Shown here one piece after another: positions 26,281-35,708 of a stretch of 64,000 bases of DNA. The stretch's first letter is position 1. The number at the start of each line of letters is the position of its first letter. Origin of the DNA: Flavobacterium araucananum (lineage in GTDB: Bacteria; Bacteroidota; Bacteroidia; Flavobacteriales; Flavobacteriaceae); the NCBI RefSeq assembly GCF_002222055.1, contig NZ_MUGS01000002.1:267745-331744 (forward strand). The letters run 5' to 3'. A model generated the notes under the pieces. The model searched no databases, was not told the DNA's origin, and was given only the letters and a program-made list of their open reading frames with translations. Made by a program: the position numbers and the translations under genes.

Positions 26281-27015
26281 ATGATTTTAACCGTCGATGT
26301 TGGTAATACCAGAATTAAAGCAGCTGTATTTGAGGGCGATACTGTTCTTGAAAATTATATTTTTGAGAAAAATGAGTTTGAAGAAAAAATTCAAAAAATT
26401 TTAAAAAAATTCCAAAACTGCTCTGATTTGGTTGTCGCATCTGTTGGAAAAATAGAAAAACAATCTTTTTTGGCTTTCGAAAAAGAATTAAACGTTCATT
26501 TTTTAACGCATGAAGATGTTTTTCCGTTTATAAATAAATATGCGACACCCAAAACATTAGGAATAGACAGGATGGTTTTGGCTTCCGGAGCAACTTTGCA
26601 GTTTCCGAAACAAAACCGATTGGTGATTGATGCGGGTACATGTATTACCTATGATTTCATCGACGAAAACGACAATTATTTGGGCGGAGCCATATCTCCG
26701 GGCTTAAGATTGCGTTACGAAGCATTGCATAACTATACGGCCAGACTGCCTTTGCTGACTTTTGAAACCCCGGAACAGTATATAGGAAACTCGACTTCGC
26801 AAGCCATTCATTCCGGAGTTGTAAATGGGTTCGTCTATGAGATTGATGGTTTTATCGATGAATATCGAGCAAACTTTTCAAATTTTATAATAATTTTAAC
26901 GGGAGGAGATGCAGATTTTTTGGCTAAACGATTAAAAAATACCATATTTGCCAATTCAAATTTCCTTTTAGAGAGTTTGAACCAAACATTTCAATATAAA
27001 ATCGACAATGATTAA
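26281..27015 (+). CDS. coaX: Type III pantothenate kinase
   Basis: 244 residues of the ASKHA fold, making 4'-phosphopantothenate, the first step to coenzyme A. Motifs: ILTVDVGNTRIKAAVF (phosphate 1 loop with catalytic Asp), TPKTLGIDRMVLASGA (substrate site, GxDR), RLVIDAGTCITYDFID (phosphate 2) and YLGGAISPGLRLRYEALHNYTARLP. Type III enzymes are not inhibited by CoA and need a monovalent cation. It overlaps the following barrel gene by 8 bp (ATGATTAA), indicating one operon through at least 28849. Confidence 0.96.
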   Translation: MILTVDVGNTRIKAAVFEGDTVLENYIFEKNEFEEKIQKILKKFQNCSDLVVASVGKIEKQSFLAFEKELNVHFLTHEDVFPFINKYATPKTLGIDRMVLASGATLQFPKQNRLVIDAGTCITYDFIDENDNYLGGAISPGLRLRYEALHNYTARLPLLTFETPEQYIGNSTSQAIHSGVVNGFVYEIDGFIDEYRANFSNFIIILTGGDADFLAKRLKNTIFANSNFLLESLNQTFQYKIDND

Positions 27016-28240
27016 AAAAATTATAGTAAGCGCTTGTTTGCTTATCTCGTTCGTTTCATTTGCTCAACAGGGTACTGCTTCTCCTTATTCTTTTTTCGGA
27101 ATTGGGGATGTAAGATTTAAAGGAACTCTTGAAAATAGGTCTATGGCAGGAGTTTCGGTAGAGCAGGACAGTATACATTTAAACATTGAAAATCCAGCGA
27201 GTTATGCCAGTTTGGGACAAACGACTTTTACAGTTGGAGGAACTTTTGGAAGCGCAACACAAAAAACCAGCGAGCAGTCTGCAAAAGTGCAACGCTCAAC
27301 TTTTGATTATTTAGCAGTAGGAATTCCCATGGGAAAATTTGGGGCAGCCTTTGGTTTGGTTCCTGTATCTTCTGTTGGGTATAAAATTCAAAATGACAAT
27401 ACAGCAACAGAAGGAGCAACAAGTACACAACTTCAGGGAAAAGGAGGAGTTAATAAAGTATTTTTGGGTTTAGGGTATAAAATTAAAAAACACTGGACTG
27501 TTGGAGCTGATGCACAATATAATTTTGGTAAAATTACCACCACAAGTGTAGAGCTTGTTACAGGAGTTCAAAATGCAACCAGAGAAACAAACGCATCTGA
27601 GTTGTCTGGTGTTAGTTTTAATATTGGTACGATGTATCAAACAAAAATCGATAAAAAATTAAGCTTGTTTACCAGTTTGAGTTATACTTTTGCGAGTACC
27701 TTAAACTCTAATAGTACCAGGGTTATTGATGTAGACGGCGATCCGGATCCTTATGCAGTTCCTGCGCATGAAGATAATCTTAAACTGCCAAATAAAGTAA
27801 CATTTGGTGCCGGTATCGGAGAGGCAAGAAAATGGTTGGTAGGTACTACAGTTGCTTTTCAGGGTAACGGACAGCTTGCAAATTATTACAATGCAGCAGA
27901 TAATGTGCGTTATGAAAAGTATCAGAAATATGCAGTAGGAGGTTATTTTATCCCTAACTATGCTTCTTTTACCAGCTATTTAAGCAGAATTACTTATAGA
28001 GCAGGTTTAAAATATGAAAAATTGGGTTTGATTGTTAATAATCAATCAATCAATGATGTTGGAATGAGCCTAGGAGCAGGAATCCCTTTGGGTAACGGAT
28101 CTTTTTCGAATGTAAACGTAGGTTTGGAATTTGGAAAAAGAGGAACAACAACTGCCAGTCTGGTTCAGGAGAATTACATAAACTTTAGTTTGAGTTTCTC
28201 TTTTAATGACAGATGGTTCGTGAAAAGTAAATTCAATTAA
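27008..28240 (+). CDS. Outer-membrane beta-barrel protein
   Basis: 410 residues with a signal peptide (1-19, VSFA-Q). The rest alternates short polar turns with amphipathic strands, and ends YINFSLSFSFNDRWFVKSKFN. The front, GTASPYSFFGIGDVRFKGTLENRSMAGVSV followed by NIENPASYASL, recalls FadL/PorV-like barrels of Bacteroidetes (NPAS/A motif). The role is unknown. Its place between coaX and lptC is shared, as far as I recall, by other Flavobacteriia, so an envelope role is plausible. The start is fixed by the 8-bp overlap with coaX. Confidence 0.8.
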   Translation: MIKKIIVSACLLISFVSFAQQGTASPYSFFGIGDVRFKGTLENRSMAGVSVEQDSIHLNIENPASYASLGQTTFTVGGTFGSATQKTSEQSAKVQRSTFDYLAVGIPMGKFGAAFGLVPVSSVGYKIQNDNTATEGATSTQLQGKGGVNKVFLGLGYKIKKHWTVGADAQYNFGKITTTSVELVTGVQNATRETNASELSGVSFNIGTMYQTKIDKKLSLFTSLSYTFASTLNSNSTRVIDVDGDPDPYAVPAHEDNLKLPNKVTFGAGIGEARKWLVGTTVAFQGNGQLANYYNAADNVRYEKYQKYAVGGYFIPNYASFTSYLSRITYRAGLKYEKLGLIVNNQSINDVGMSLGAGIPLGNGSFSNVNVGLEFGKRGTTTASLVQENYINFSLSFSFNDRWFVKSKFN

Positions 28241-28291
28241 GGATTAACTTTTGTGCTTTTTTAAGCCCATACAATTTACTACATTTGGCAA

Positions 28292-28849
28292 ATGAATTTA
28301 CCAAAGAGATATATTATAGCCGTTGTCACAGTTTTTGCTGTGACACTGTTTTTTGGATGCGAAAGTAATTTTAAAGATGTTCAAAAAATTAACTTCTCAG
28401 AGTTTGTTCCGGGAAGTGATGCAGACACTGTTAATATAAAATATACAGATTCCGGGCTTATAACCGGCGTTTTAAAAAGTCCAAAAATGTTGGATTATTC
28501 TAATCTGGATTTTCCATTTACAGAGTTTCCAAAAGGAATTGATGTTACCTTATACGATAAAAAACAAAAACGTACATTTATAGTATCAAATTATGCGGTT
28601 TCGTATAAGCCAACCAGTATAATAGACTTGCAGGGAAAGGTAAAAATTACCTCAGAAACAGGGCAGATGCTGGAGACGGAGCAATTGTATTTTGATCAGA
28701 AAAATGAATGGTTTTATACCGAGAGAAAGTTCAAGCTTACAGATGCAAAAGGCGTTTCTTACGGACAGGGAATTGATTTTAGTAAAGATTTTAAAGTGAT
28801 TAATTCGCAACGTGTAAGCGGTGAGATAGAATCAGAAGAAAAATTATAA
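28292..28849 (+). CDS. lptC: LPS export component LptC-like lipoprotein
   Basis: 185 residues. The N-terminal membrane or lipoprotein signal ends AVTLFFGC (Cys near residue 23) followed by ESNFKD. The rest forms the beta-jellyroll pattern of LptC: INIKYTDSGLITGVLKSPKM, FPKGIDVTLYDKKQKRTFIV, IDLQGKVKITSETGQMLETEQLYFDQKNEWFYTE. It would bridge LptBFG and LptA in carrying lipopolysaccharide across the periplasm. It is followed 2 bp later by the small membrane protein gene. Confidence 0.9.
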   Translation: MNLPKRYIIAVVTVFAVTLFFGCESNFKDVQKINFSEFVPGSDADTVNIKYTDSGLITGVLKSPKMLDYSNLDFPFTEFPKGIDVTLYDKKQKRTFIVSNYAVSYKPTSIIDLQGKVKITSETGQMLETEQLYFDQKNEWFYTERKFKLTDAKGVSYGQGIDFSKDFKVINSQRVSGEIESEEKL

Positions 28850-28851
28850 TT

Positions 28852-29052
28852 ATGGGCATTTTAAAATATACACAGTATCTTTATTTATTAATAGCAGCTG
28901 CTTTCATTTATGATGGAGTGATGAAGCTAATTTCGGCAAATGAAAATGAAAATCCGTGGTTGAGCTTTATAGTTGCAGGAGTGAGTGTTTTTATGTTTTT
29001 TTTCAGGAGAAAATATGCCAAGAAATTTGATGACCATTATAAAAAACAATAA
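28852..29052 (+). CDS. Small membrane protein between lptC and the CNNM gene
   Basis: 66 residues with two hydrophobic segments (YLYLLIAAAFIYDGVMKLI and WLSFIVAGVSVFMFFF) and a basic tail (RRKYAKKFDDHYKKQ). It starts 2 bp after lptC and stops 2 bp before the next gene, so it is a true operon member. I do not recognise its family and assign no function. Confidence 0.75.
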   Translation: MGILKYTQYLYLLIAAAFIYDGVMKLISANENENPWLSFIVAGVSVFMFFFRRKYAKKFDDHYKKQ

Positions 29053-29054
29053 AA

Positions 29055-30314
29055 ATGGAAATTAGTATTATAATACTATGTTTAATACTATCAGCCTTTT
29101 TTTCAGGAATGGAAATAGCTTTTATTTCCTCGAATAAAATTTATCTTGAAATAGAGAAAAAGCAAGATAATTTTTTATCACAAATTTTAACCAAACTTAC
29201 TCAGAATCCTTCTAAGTTTATTGCGGCAATGCTTATTGGTAATAATGTAGCATTGGTAGTTTATGGTTTTTTTATGGGAGATTTAATTCTAAAATGCATT
29301 GTCGATTTAGGATTTCATTTTTCTAATCTGACCAGTTTATTGGTGCAAACTATTATTTCGACTTTTATAGTTTTAATAACAGCAGAGTTTTTTCCCAAAG
29401 TTTTCTTTCAGATTTATGCCAATTCATTAATTAAAATTTTTGCAATTCCGGCGTATCTGTTCTACAGGTTGTTCTATTACATCTCTACTTTTTTTATCTG
29501 GATTTCGGATTTTGTTTTGCGAAAATTTTTCAAAACAGAAGGCGATCAGGTGCAGTTGTATTTTAGTAAAATAGAACTCGGAAATTACATTACAGAGCAA
29601 ATGAATTCTGTTGAAGATGATGAAGAAGTAGATTCTGAAATTCAGATTTTCCAGAATGCATTAGAGTTTTCAGGTGTAAAAGCGCGTGATATTATGACAC
29701 CTCGTACAGAAATAGTCGATATAGATTTGTTTGATAGTATTACAGATCTAAAAGATTTGTTTGTAGAAACAGGTTATTCTAAAATAGTAGTAAGTCAAAA
29801 CTCGCTTGATGATATTGTGGGTTACGTTCATTCGTTTGATTTGTTTAAAAAGCCAAAAACAATAAAATCAGTTTTAATGACTGTTGAGTTTGTTCCGGAA
29901 ACCATTTTGATAAAAGACGCCCTTAATTTGTTGATAAAAAAGCGTAAAAATGTAGCTGTCGTTTTAGATGAATACGGAGGGACTTCAGGAATAATTACCA
30001 TCGAAGATATAGTCGAAGAACTTTTTGGCGAGATTGAAGACGAGCATGATCTCGATGAAGAATTAATTGAGCAGGAATTAGGAGAGGGTAAATATTTATT
30101 TTCGACCCGATTAGATGTCGAATATTTAAACGAAACTTATAAACTTGCGATTCCTGAAGAAGATTCTTACGGGACATTAGGCGGTTTTATTGTGAATTCT
30201 ACAAAAGAAATACCTCAAAAAGGCGATGAAATAGCAATAAACAGGTATCATTTTGTCATTGAAGAAGCCACAAATAAGAAAATAGAATTGGTTAAATTGA
30301 CAATAAAAGAGTGA
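29055..30314 (+). CDS. CNNM/CorB-type membrane protein with CBS pair and CorC_HlyC domain
   Basis: 419 residues. An N-terminal CNNM (DUF21) region has about four helices (ILSAFFSGMEIAFISSNKIYLE; MLIGNNVALVVYGFFMGD). A CBS pair (about 205-330) contains VKARDIMTPRTEIVDID, and DEYGGTSGIITIEDIVEELFGEIEDEHD is the classic end of the second CBS. A C-terminal CorC_HlyC domain ends EIAINRYHFVIEEATNKKIELV. Members are linked to magnesium or cobalt efflux; older annotation calls them hemolysins. GldE of Flavobacteria has this layout, but the neighbours here are not gliding genes. Confidence 0.9.
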   Translation: MEISIIILCLILSAFFSGMEIAFISSNKIYLEIEKKQDNFLSQILTKLTQNPSKFIAAMLIGNNVALVVYGFFMGDLILKCIVDLGFHFSNLTSLLVQTIISTFIVLITAEFFPKVFFQIYANSLIKIFAIPAYLFYRLFYYISTFFIWISDFVLRKFFKTEGDQVQLYFSKIELGNYITEQMNSVEDDEEVDSEIQIFQNALEFSGVKARDIMTPRTEIVDIDLFDSITDLKDLFVETGYSKIVVSQNSLDDIVGYVHSFDLFKKPKTIKSVLMTVEFVPETILIKDALNLLIKKRKNVAVVLDEYGGTSGIITIEDIVEELFGEIEDEHDLDEELIEQELGEGKYLFSTRLDVEYLNETYKLAIPEEDSYGTLGGFIVNSTKEIPQKGDEIAINRYHFVIEEATNKKIELVKLTIKE

Positions 30315-30422
30315 TTTTTTAAATTAATAAAAAAAATTGTGTAAAATAAAACGCTAGTTGTATTGTTATTAACTAGATAATTGTATTTTCGCAAACTGAA
30401 TATAAAATTAACGATAATAAAA

Positions 30423-32522
30423 ATGGCAGTTTTAGCAAAAATTAGACAGCGTTCCGCTTTATTGATAGGAGTTATTGCACTTGCATTATTTGCATTTATA
30501 ATACAAGATCTTTTCACCAGAGGAAGTTTCGGTCAAAGTTCGAAAGATGTGGGAAGCATTGACGGAAAAGATATTTCATTTGAAGACTTTAGAGTTAAAG
30601 TTAGTAATGTTGAAAAAAGTGGTCAAGGAATTACTTCCACTGAAGCTGCAAACAGAGTTTGGGATCAAGAAGTTTCGATCGCATTATTATCAGCGCAATT
30701 TGATAAATTAGGATTAAGAGTTGGTGAAAAACACCTTCTTGAAGTTTTAAAATCAGATCCAAATATTGGTAAAAATCCAATGTTCTTAAACGCGGCTGGT
30801 GGTTTTGACGTAGTAAAATTTAAAGAGTACTTTAAAACAAATCCGGAAGCGGCACAATATATTTCTGAAAAAGAAAAAGATGCTGAATTAAACGCAAAAT
30901 TTCAAATCTACAATACATTAGTAAAATCAGGTCTTTACACTACAGCTAGTGAAGGGAAATTGAAATACGAAATGGAAGCTAACAAAGTAAACTTTGCTTA
31001 TGCTGCTGCATTATATTCTTCTATTAAAGATAGTGAAGTAAAAATTTCTGATTCAGAGATTGTAGATTATATGAAGAAAAACGAGAAAAAATTCAAAGCA
31101 GATGCAACTCGTGAAATTCAATACGTTTTAGTAGAAGACAAAGCTTCTAAAGAAGATGAAGCTGAAATTAAAGCTAAAATCACTGCTTTATTAAACGGTA
31201 GAGTAGAGTATAACGCAAAAACAGGTAAAAACGATACTTTGCCAGGTTTTAGAAACGCAACTAACATTGCTGAATTTGTAAACTCAAACTCTGATGTTCC
31301 TTACGATTCTACTTATGTAGCCAAAAATTCTTTACCAGCTGTTGATGCTGATAAATTGTTTAGTCTGCCAGCCGGATCAATTTACGGACCTTACGTTTTT
31401 GGAAGATACTATGCTGTTTCTAAATCTTTAGGATTTAAAGCTGGTGTTAATGCAAAAGCAAGTCATATCTTAATTGGTTATCAAGGATCTCAAACTCCAA
31501 ACCAAAAAGAAAAAAGAACGAAAGAAGAAGCTAAAGCTAAAGCCGAAGAAATTCTGGCTCAGGTTCAGGCAAATCCGGATAGTTTCATGATGTTGGCTTT
31601 TACAAGTTCTGATGATTCATCTGCACAACAAGGTGGTGATTTAGGATATTTTGGTCAAAACCAAATGGTAAAACCATTCAATGATTTTGTATTCAATAAC
31701 CCAATTGGTAAAGTTGGTTTAGTAGAAACTCCTTTTGGATTTCACATTATCAAAATTACAGATAAACAAGACGGAATTCGTTTAGCTACAATTGCTCAAA
31801 AAATTGAGCCTTCTGAAGCTACTTCTGATAAAGTATTTACATTGGCAACTAAATTTGAAATGGATGCTGCCGATAAAGATTTTAATGCTACAGCAAAAGA
31901 GTTAGGTTTAAAAGTGGCTCCTCCTGTAACAGCAAAAGCTATGGATGAAGCGTTTGGTCCTCTAGGAAACCAACGTAACATTGTAAGATGGGCTTATGAT
32001 AAAGAAACAAATGTTGGAGATGTAAAACGTTTTGAAATCGCTAATATTGGTCACGTAATTGCTCAATACAAAAGCGAAAACAAATCAGGTTTAGTATCTG
32101 TAACATTGGCAAGACCTTATGTTGAGTCAATCTTGAAAAACAAGAAAAAAGCAGAACTTTTAAAAGCTAAAATGACAGGTTCTACTATTGAAGCTGTTGC
32201 TAAAAGTGCTGGTGTAGCCGTTCAACAAGCTGCAAACGTAACTATGGATAATCCGGTTTTACCTGGTGGAGTTGGGCAAGAGCCTAAAGTTGTTGGTAAT
32301 GCATTTGCATTGACTGCAAATAAAATTTCGGCTCCAATTGAAGGGAATACAGGAGTTTATGTTGTAAAAAACATTAGTACTGTAAAAGCACCTGCAATTG
32401 CTAACCACGCAGAATATGTTGCTAAAGTAAAAGCGCAAACCGCATCTGATGCAAGCAGAATTTTGCCAGCTTTAAAAAGCAATGCTAAAATTGAAGACAA
32501 CAGATTACAATTTAACTACTAG
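30423..32522 (+). CDS. ppiD: PpiD-like periplasmic peptidyl-prolyl isomerase
   Basis: 699 residues. A single N-terminal membrane anchor (ALLIGVIALALFAFIIQDLF, about 13-32) precedes a SurA_N-like chaperone domain. A parvulin (rotamase) domain is at about 345-450 (KASHILIGYQGSQ; SAQQGGDLGYFGQNQMVKPFNDFVF; VETPFGFHIIKITDK). The C-terminal part is a second helical chaperone-like region. It helps fold exported proteins at the outer face of the inner membrane. ATG at 30423 gives the anchor at the right place; the longer frame start at 30381 precedes the likely -7 region. A terminator follows. Confidence 0.92.
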   Translation: MAVLAKIRQRSALLIGVIALALFAFIIQDLFTRGSFGQSSKDVGSIDGKDISFEDFRVKVSNVEKSGQGITSTEAANRVWDQEVSIALLSAQFDKLGLRVGEKHLLEVLKSDPNIGKNPMFLNAAGGFDVVKFKEYFKTNPEAAQYISEKEKDAELNAKFQIYNTLVKSGLYTTASEGKLKYEMEANKVNFAYAAALYSSIKDSEVKISDSEIVDYMKKNEKKFKADATREIQYVLVEDKASKEDEAEIKAKITALLNGRVEYNAKTGKNDTLPGFRNATNIAEFVNSNSDVPYDSTYVAKNSLPAVDADKLFSLPAGSIYGPYVFGRYYAVSKSLGFKAGVNAKASHILIGYQGSQTPNQKEKRTKEEAKAKAEEILAQVQANPDSFMMLAFTSSDDSSAQQGGDLGYFGQNQMVKPFNDFVFNNPIGKVGLVETPFGFHIIKITDKQDGIRLATIAQKIEPSEATSDKVFTLATKFEMDAADKDFNATAKELGLKVAPPVTAKAMDEAFGPLGNQRNIVRWAYDKETNVGDVKRFEIANIGHVIAQYKSENKSGLVSVTLARPYVESILKNKKKAELLKAKMTGSTIEAVAKSAGVAVQQAANVTMDNPVLPGGVGQEPKVVGNAFALTANKISAPIEGNTGVYVVKNISTVKAPAIANHAEYVAKVKAQTASDASRILPALKSNAKIEDNRLQFNY

Positions 32523-32550
32523 TTTTTAGTAGATAAAGATTTCAATATAA

Positions 32551-32589
32551 AAAACCCGAAACGTTCTTAAGAATGTTTCGGGTTTTTCT
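32551..32589 (+). terminator. Rho-independent terminator of ppiD
   Basis: AACCCGAAAC (32553-32562) pairs with GTTTCGGGTT (32575-32584), followed by TTT. It starts 28 bp past the ppiD stop. Confidence 0.88.
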
Positions 32590-32814
32590 TATTTTATACA
32601 AATCTCACAATTGTTTTTTGTAATAATAATCACGCTATTTTCTTAAGTTATATAGGAATAATAGAAATATTATTGAAAAGTTTGTGATATTCAGATAATT
32701 ACAGTTAATTTGCTCGAATTTTTATTTTAGTAAAGTTTTGTTGATTTAGAAATTGTCAAATAAAATTACAAAAATCGATGAGTAAGTACGGTAGTAATCA
32801 AGCATGTAATATTT

Positions 32815-33225
32815 ATGTTTAATTTGTTGAGAAGAAGGCCCAGAGTATATTCTAAAATTGAGAACCATATTTTTGGAATAATTACCGAGCTTTTAAAACT
32901 TAGTAGTACCGACATCAATAGTGATGAACTGGCAGGAAAGTACTATTTAAGTAACGAAGAGCAACATTTTAAAGTTACCATCATGAGCAACGATCATGTG
33001 ATCAGACTTACCAATACTCGGGATTCAGTTGCTGAAAAATATGAGAAAACCTTTGTAGAAGATGTTCTAAAAGCGGTAAAAGAAGAGAAACACCGCCGGA
33101 TGGAACTTGTGTATGACTCTATTAACAACAGCATCGAAAAAATGGCTGAACGTTTGCATAATACCCTGATCGAATCGAATGAGCTCGAAACCCTAAAAAT
33201 TCGACACCTTGAAAAAACATCTTAA
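32815..33225 (+). CDS. Hypothetical 136-residue cytoplasmic protein
   Basis: I do not recognise this protein. It has no signal peptide. It starts with a basic FNLLRRRPRVYSKIE segment, then a mixed alpha/beta region (YYLSNEEQHFKVTIMSNDHVIRLTNTRD). The C-terminal half is a long charged helix (VAEKYEKTFVEDVLKAVKEEKHRRMELV through IEKMAERLHNTLIESNELETLK) that may be a coiled coil. It is a lone gene with 294 bp of mostly AT-rich sequence upstream, convergent with the GHMP kinase gene. Codon use looks like the neighbours, so it is probably real. Confidence 0.65.
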   Translation: MFNLLRRRPRVYSKIENHIFGIITELLKLSSTDINSDELAGKYYLSNEEQHFKVTIMSNDHVIRLTNTRDSVAEKYEKTFVEDVLKAVKEEKHRRMELVYDSINNSIEKMAERLHNTLIESNELETLKIRHLEKTS

Positions 33226-33288
33226 TAATAAGGTAAAACTTTTAGTTTATCTTTCTTGCCTGTAAAGTATTGCAAATGTAATGCATAC

Positions 33289-34209
33289 TTATTTTAGTAA
33301 AATCATCTCCTCGTAAGGCAGTATAGTTTCATATCCTTTTGAAACAAAATAGGCAGTAGGATTTTCTTTTGAAATTGCCATTACAAAATCGCCACCCCAG
33401 GCGCCAAGACTTTTAATGACCCCGTTGAAATCCGGAAAAGCAACTTCTTTTATAGTTTGTATTTCTAAAATACTACTTAAATGAATTTCATGTTTTTCTA
33501 TAGAAAAAGTAAATTCTTTAAGCGTTTGTGCCTTTATAACAGCATCGGTAATTTTGTTGTTAGCGTTTATATTTTGAGCTAAGCTTTGATTTTTGTTCGC
33601 ATAGTAAGCAGTAATAGCTGCCTTGCTATTTTGCTTTTTATTCAGGTAAACAAAATAGATGTTATTTGTAAAATCGGGATCAAAGTCGACCTTTTCTACC
33701 ACAGGCAAATTCTGCTCTAATCGATATACAATTGGAGTGTCATTTTGTGCGCAGGCAATATCATAACCACTTCCTCCAAAACTGTTTTTAAGCAATGTAA
33801 AAGCATCAATCTGTGTCCACTGAGCAATGTTGTTTAATAAAGTAGAAGAGGTGCCCAGACCCCAGTTTTTTGGAAACGTAAGATGCGTGCTGATTTTATA
33901 TCCCTCATAATTATTGATAAAATCGGGATTTAATAAATAAGCTTCATGCAAAATGTTGATTAAAGTCGTTTTTACGGTTTCGATCTTTAGGTCTGTATTG
34001 CTTATAATTTCAGCAAAAGAAATAGTGTCTTCGTACCATAATTGTGCATCAAAATTGTAGCTTTTCCATTGAATTTCGTTGTTTGAACCATTTTCAACAA
34101 TTAAATTTTGTCCAAATTTGGTAGGTAATGCAAAAGCTCTGGCTCCATCTAAAACTAAATATTCGCCCGTAATGAGAAGTTTCCCGTTACTGTAAAAGGT
34201 TGTTTTCAT
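33289..34209 (-). CDS. GYDIA-family GHMP kinase (candidate mevalonate-pathway kinase)
   Basis: 306 residues. SNGKLLITGEYLVLDGARAFALPTK is the GHMP N-terminal motif. LTFPKNWGLGTSSTLLNNIAQW is the ATP loop. SFGGSGYDIACAQND carries the GYDIA word that names this Bacteroidetes family. SLGAWGGDFVMAIS is the C-terminal motif. It starts 3 bp after the HMG-CoA reductase stop. That coupling, and the separate mevalonate kinase and mvaD near position 1, suggest that it phosphorylates mevalonate or phosphomevalonate. The substrate is inferred, not shown. Confidence 0.88.
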   Translation of the reverse strand: MKTTFYSNGKLLITGEYLVLDGARAFALPTKFGQNLIVENGSNNEIQWKSYNFDAQLWYEDTISFAEIISNTDLKIETVKTTLINILHEAYLLNPDFINNYEGYKISTHLTFPKNWGLGTSSTLLNNIAQWTQIDAFTLLKNSFGGSGYDIACAQNDTPIVYRLEQNLPVVEKVDFDPDFTNNIYFVYLNKKQNSKAAITAYYANKNQSLAQNINANNKITDAVIKAQTLKEFTFSIEKHEIHLSSILEIQTIKEVAFPDFNGVIKSLGAWGGDFVMAISKENPTAYFVSKGYETILPYEEMILLK

Positions 34210-34212
34210 TCT

Positions 34213-35526
34213 TTATTTTCTTAAACTCTCAATAAACTCAACTACGGCACTATGTGAGACAGTATTTTTCTTGAAATGACTTTTTATTAAACGACGTTCT
34301 TCTTCGCTGGCTTCAAATTGATTGATGATGTTGTTTAAATGCATTTTCATGTGGCCTTCCTGAATTCCTGTTGTAGTTAAAGAACGTAAAGCCGCAAAAT
34401 TTTGTGCCAAACCTGCAACCGCAACAATTTGCATTAATTCTTTTGCAGATGGTTTTTCGAGTATTTCAAAACATAATTTTACCAGAGGATGTAAGGATGT
34501 TAATCCGCCAACGGTTCCTAAAGCCAACGGAATTTCAAGCCAGAATGTAAAGATTCCGTTCTCGATTTTGGCATGCGATAAACTCGAATATTGACCGTTT
34601 CTCGATGCATAAGCATGAACTCCAGCCTCGACAGCCCTAAAATCATTTCCGGTAGCCAGAATTACAGCGTCAACACCGTTCATGATTCCTTTATTGTGTG
34701 TTACAGCTCTAAAAGGTTCAACTTCGGCAATTTGAACCGCTTGCAAAAAACGCTCGGCAAATTCTTGTGGATTTGGAATGTGTTTTTCGCTCAAATCTTC
34801 AATAGCACAAGAAACTTCGGCTCTTACAACACAATGTGGTACGTAATTAGACAAAATACTCATAACAACCTTTAATGTGTCATCTTCAGAAAATAAATCA
34901 GAATGTTGAAATTCATCTTTCAAAGTTGTGGCAAATTGCTCCAGGCATGAGTTGATGAAATTGGCTCCCATGCTATCTTTTGTTTCGAAAGTAGCATGAA
35001 GCTGAAAATAATTTTCGAGCAAACTTCTTTTGTCTTTTAGTTTAATATCTAAAATTCCTCCACCACGTTGTTGCATGTTTTTAGTAATGCTTTGGGTTTC
35101 AGAGAAAAATTTAGGTTTTATCTGATCAAAGAATGATTCTAGCTTTTCTGTATCACCATTGAAAATAAAATGAACCTGACCAATTTTTTCAGTATCAATA
35201 ACAGTGGCTTTAAAACCACCTCGCGTCGACCAGTATTTTGCTGCTTTTGATGCAGCAGCGACTACTGAGCTTTCCTCAATTGCCATTGGGATAGTTTTAT
35301 ACTGTCCGTTGATCAAAAAATTTGGTGCAACCCCAAGCGGTATATATAGGTTTGTAATAGTGTTTTCGATGAACTCATCATGCAATTGTTGTAGCTTTTC
35401 GTCTGAATTCCAGTAATTTCTTATAATAGTAAGGGCTTCTTCGGGCTTTGAAAAATAAGTATTGGCAATCCAGTTTATTTTTTCTTTTTTGGATAATTTA
35501 GAAAATCCGGCAACAGCGTTGTTCAT
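34213..35526 (-). CDS. Hydroxymethylglutaryl-CoA reductase (class II type)
   Basis: 437 residues, no membrane anchor. Motifs: EESSVVAAASKAAKYW (catalytic Glu region), DSMGANFINSCLE (the DxMGxN cofactor and substrate site), VTHNKGIMNGVDAV (catalytic Lys) and LALGTVGGLTSLHPL. A C-terminal KKNTVSHSAV holds the catalytic His. It reduces HMG-CoA to mevalonate. Class II enzymes were first named degradative, but in Flavobacteria this one is expected to work in isoprenoid synthesis. It leads a two-gene operon with the GYDIA kinase, read from a clear promoter. Confidence 0.94.
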   Translation of the reverse strand: MNNAVAGFSKLSKKEKINWIANTYFSKPEEALTIIRNYWNSDEKLQQLHDEFIENTITNLYIPLGVAPNFLINGQYKTIPMAIEESSVVAAASKAAKYWSTRGGFKATVIDTEKIGQVHFIFNGDTEKLESFFDQIKPKFFSETQSITKNMQQRGGGILDIKLKDKRSLLENYFQLHATFETKDSMGANFINSCLEQFATTLKDEFQHSDLFSEDDTLKVVMSILSNYVPHCVVRAEVSCAIEDLSEKHIPNPQEFAERFLQAVQIAEVEPFRAVTHNKGIMNGVDAVILATGNDFRAVEAGVHAYASRNGQYSSLSHAKIENGIFTFWLEIPLALGTVGGLTSLHPLVKLCFEILEKPSAKELMQIVAVAGLAQNFAALRSLTTTGIQEGHMKMHLNNIINQFEASEEERRLIKSHFKKNTVSHSAVVEFIESLRK

Positions 35527-35555
35527 TCTCAGTATTTTAAATAATAAAGTTGTTA

Positions 35556-35587
35556 CAAAGATACCATTTTAAGGGTTTTGTTTGCAA
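35556..35587 (-). promoter_or_regulatory. Promoter of the HMG-CoA reductase/GHMP kinase operon
   Basis: On the minus strand a TTG (35585-35587) is followed after 21 bp by TATCTTTG (35556-35563), matching the Flavobacterium consensus exactly. The -7 box is 29 bp upstream of the ATG. Confidence 0.7.
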
Positions 35588-35708
35588 GTGATTTGAAATT
35601 TGAAAAGTACGCAAACGTTATTTTTTTTAACATTTAACAGTTGAAATGTGTATTATGTTCATTTTTTTTACTAAAATTGGTCTCTTTTTTATATTTAAAA
35701 TAATTCTA

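Noticed and set aside
30248..30517. Minus-strand frame across the CNNM/ppiD junction
   Set aside because: Antisense to two well-supported genes and across their promoter region; no family features.
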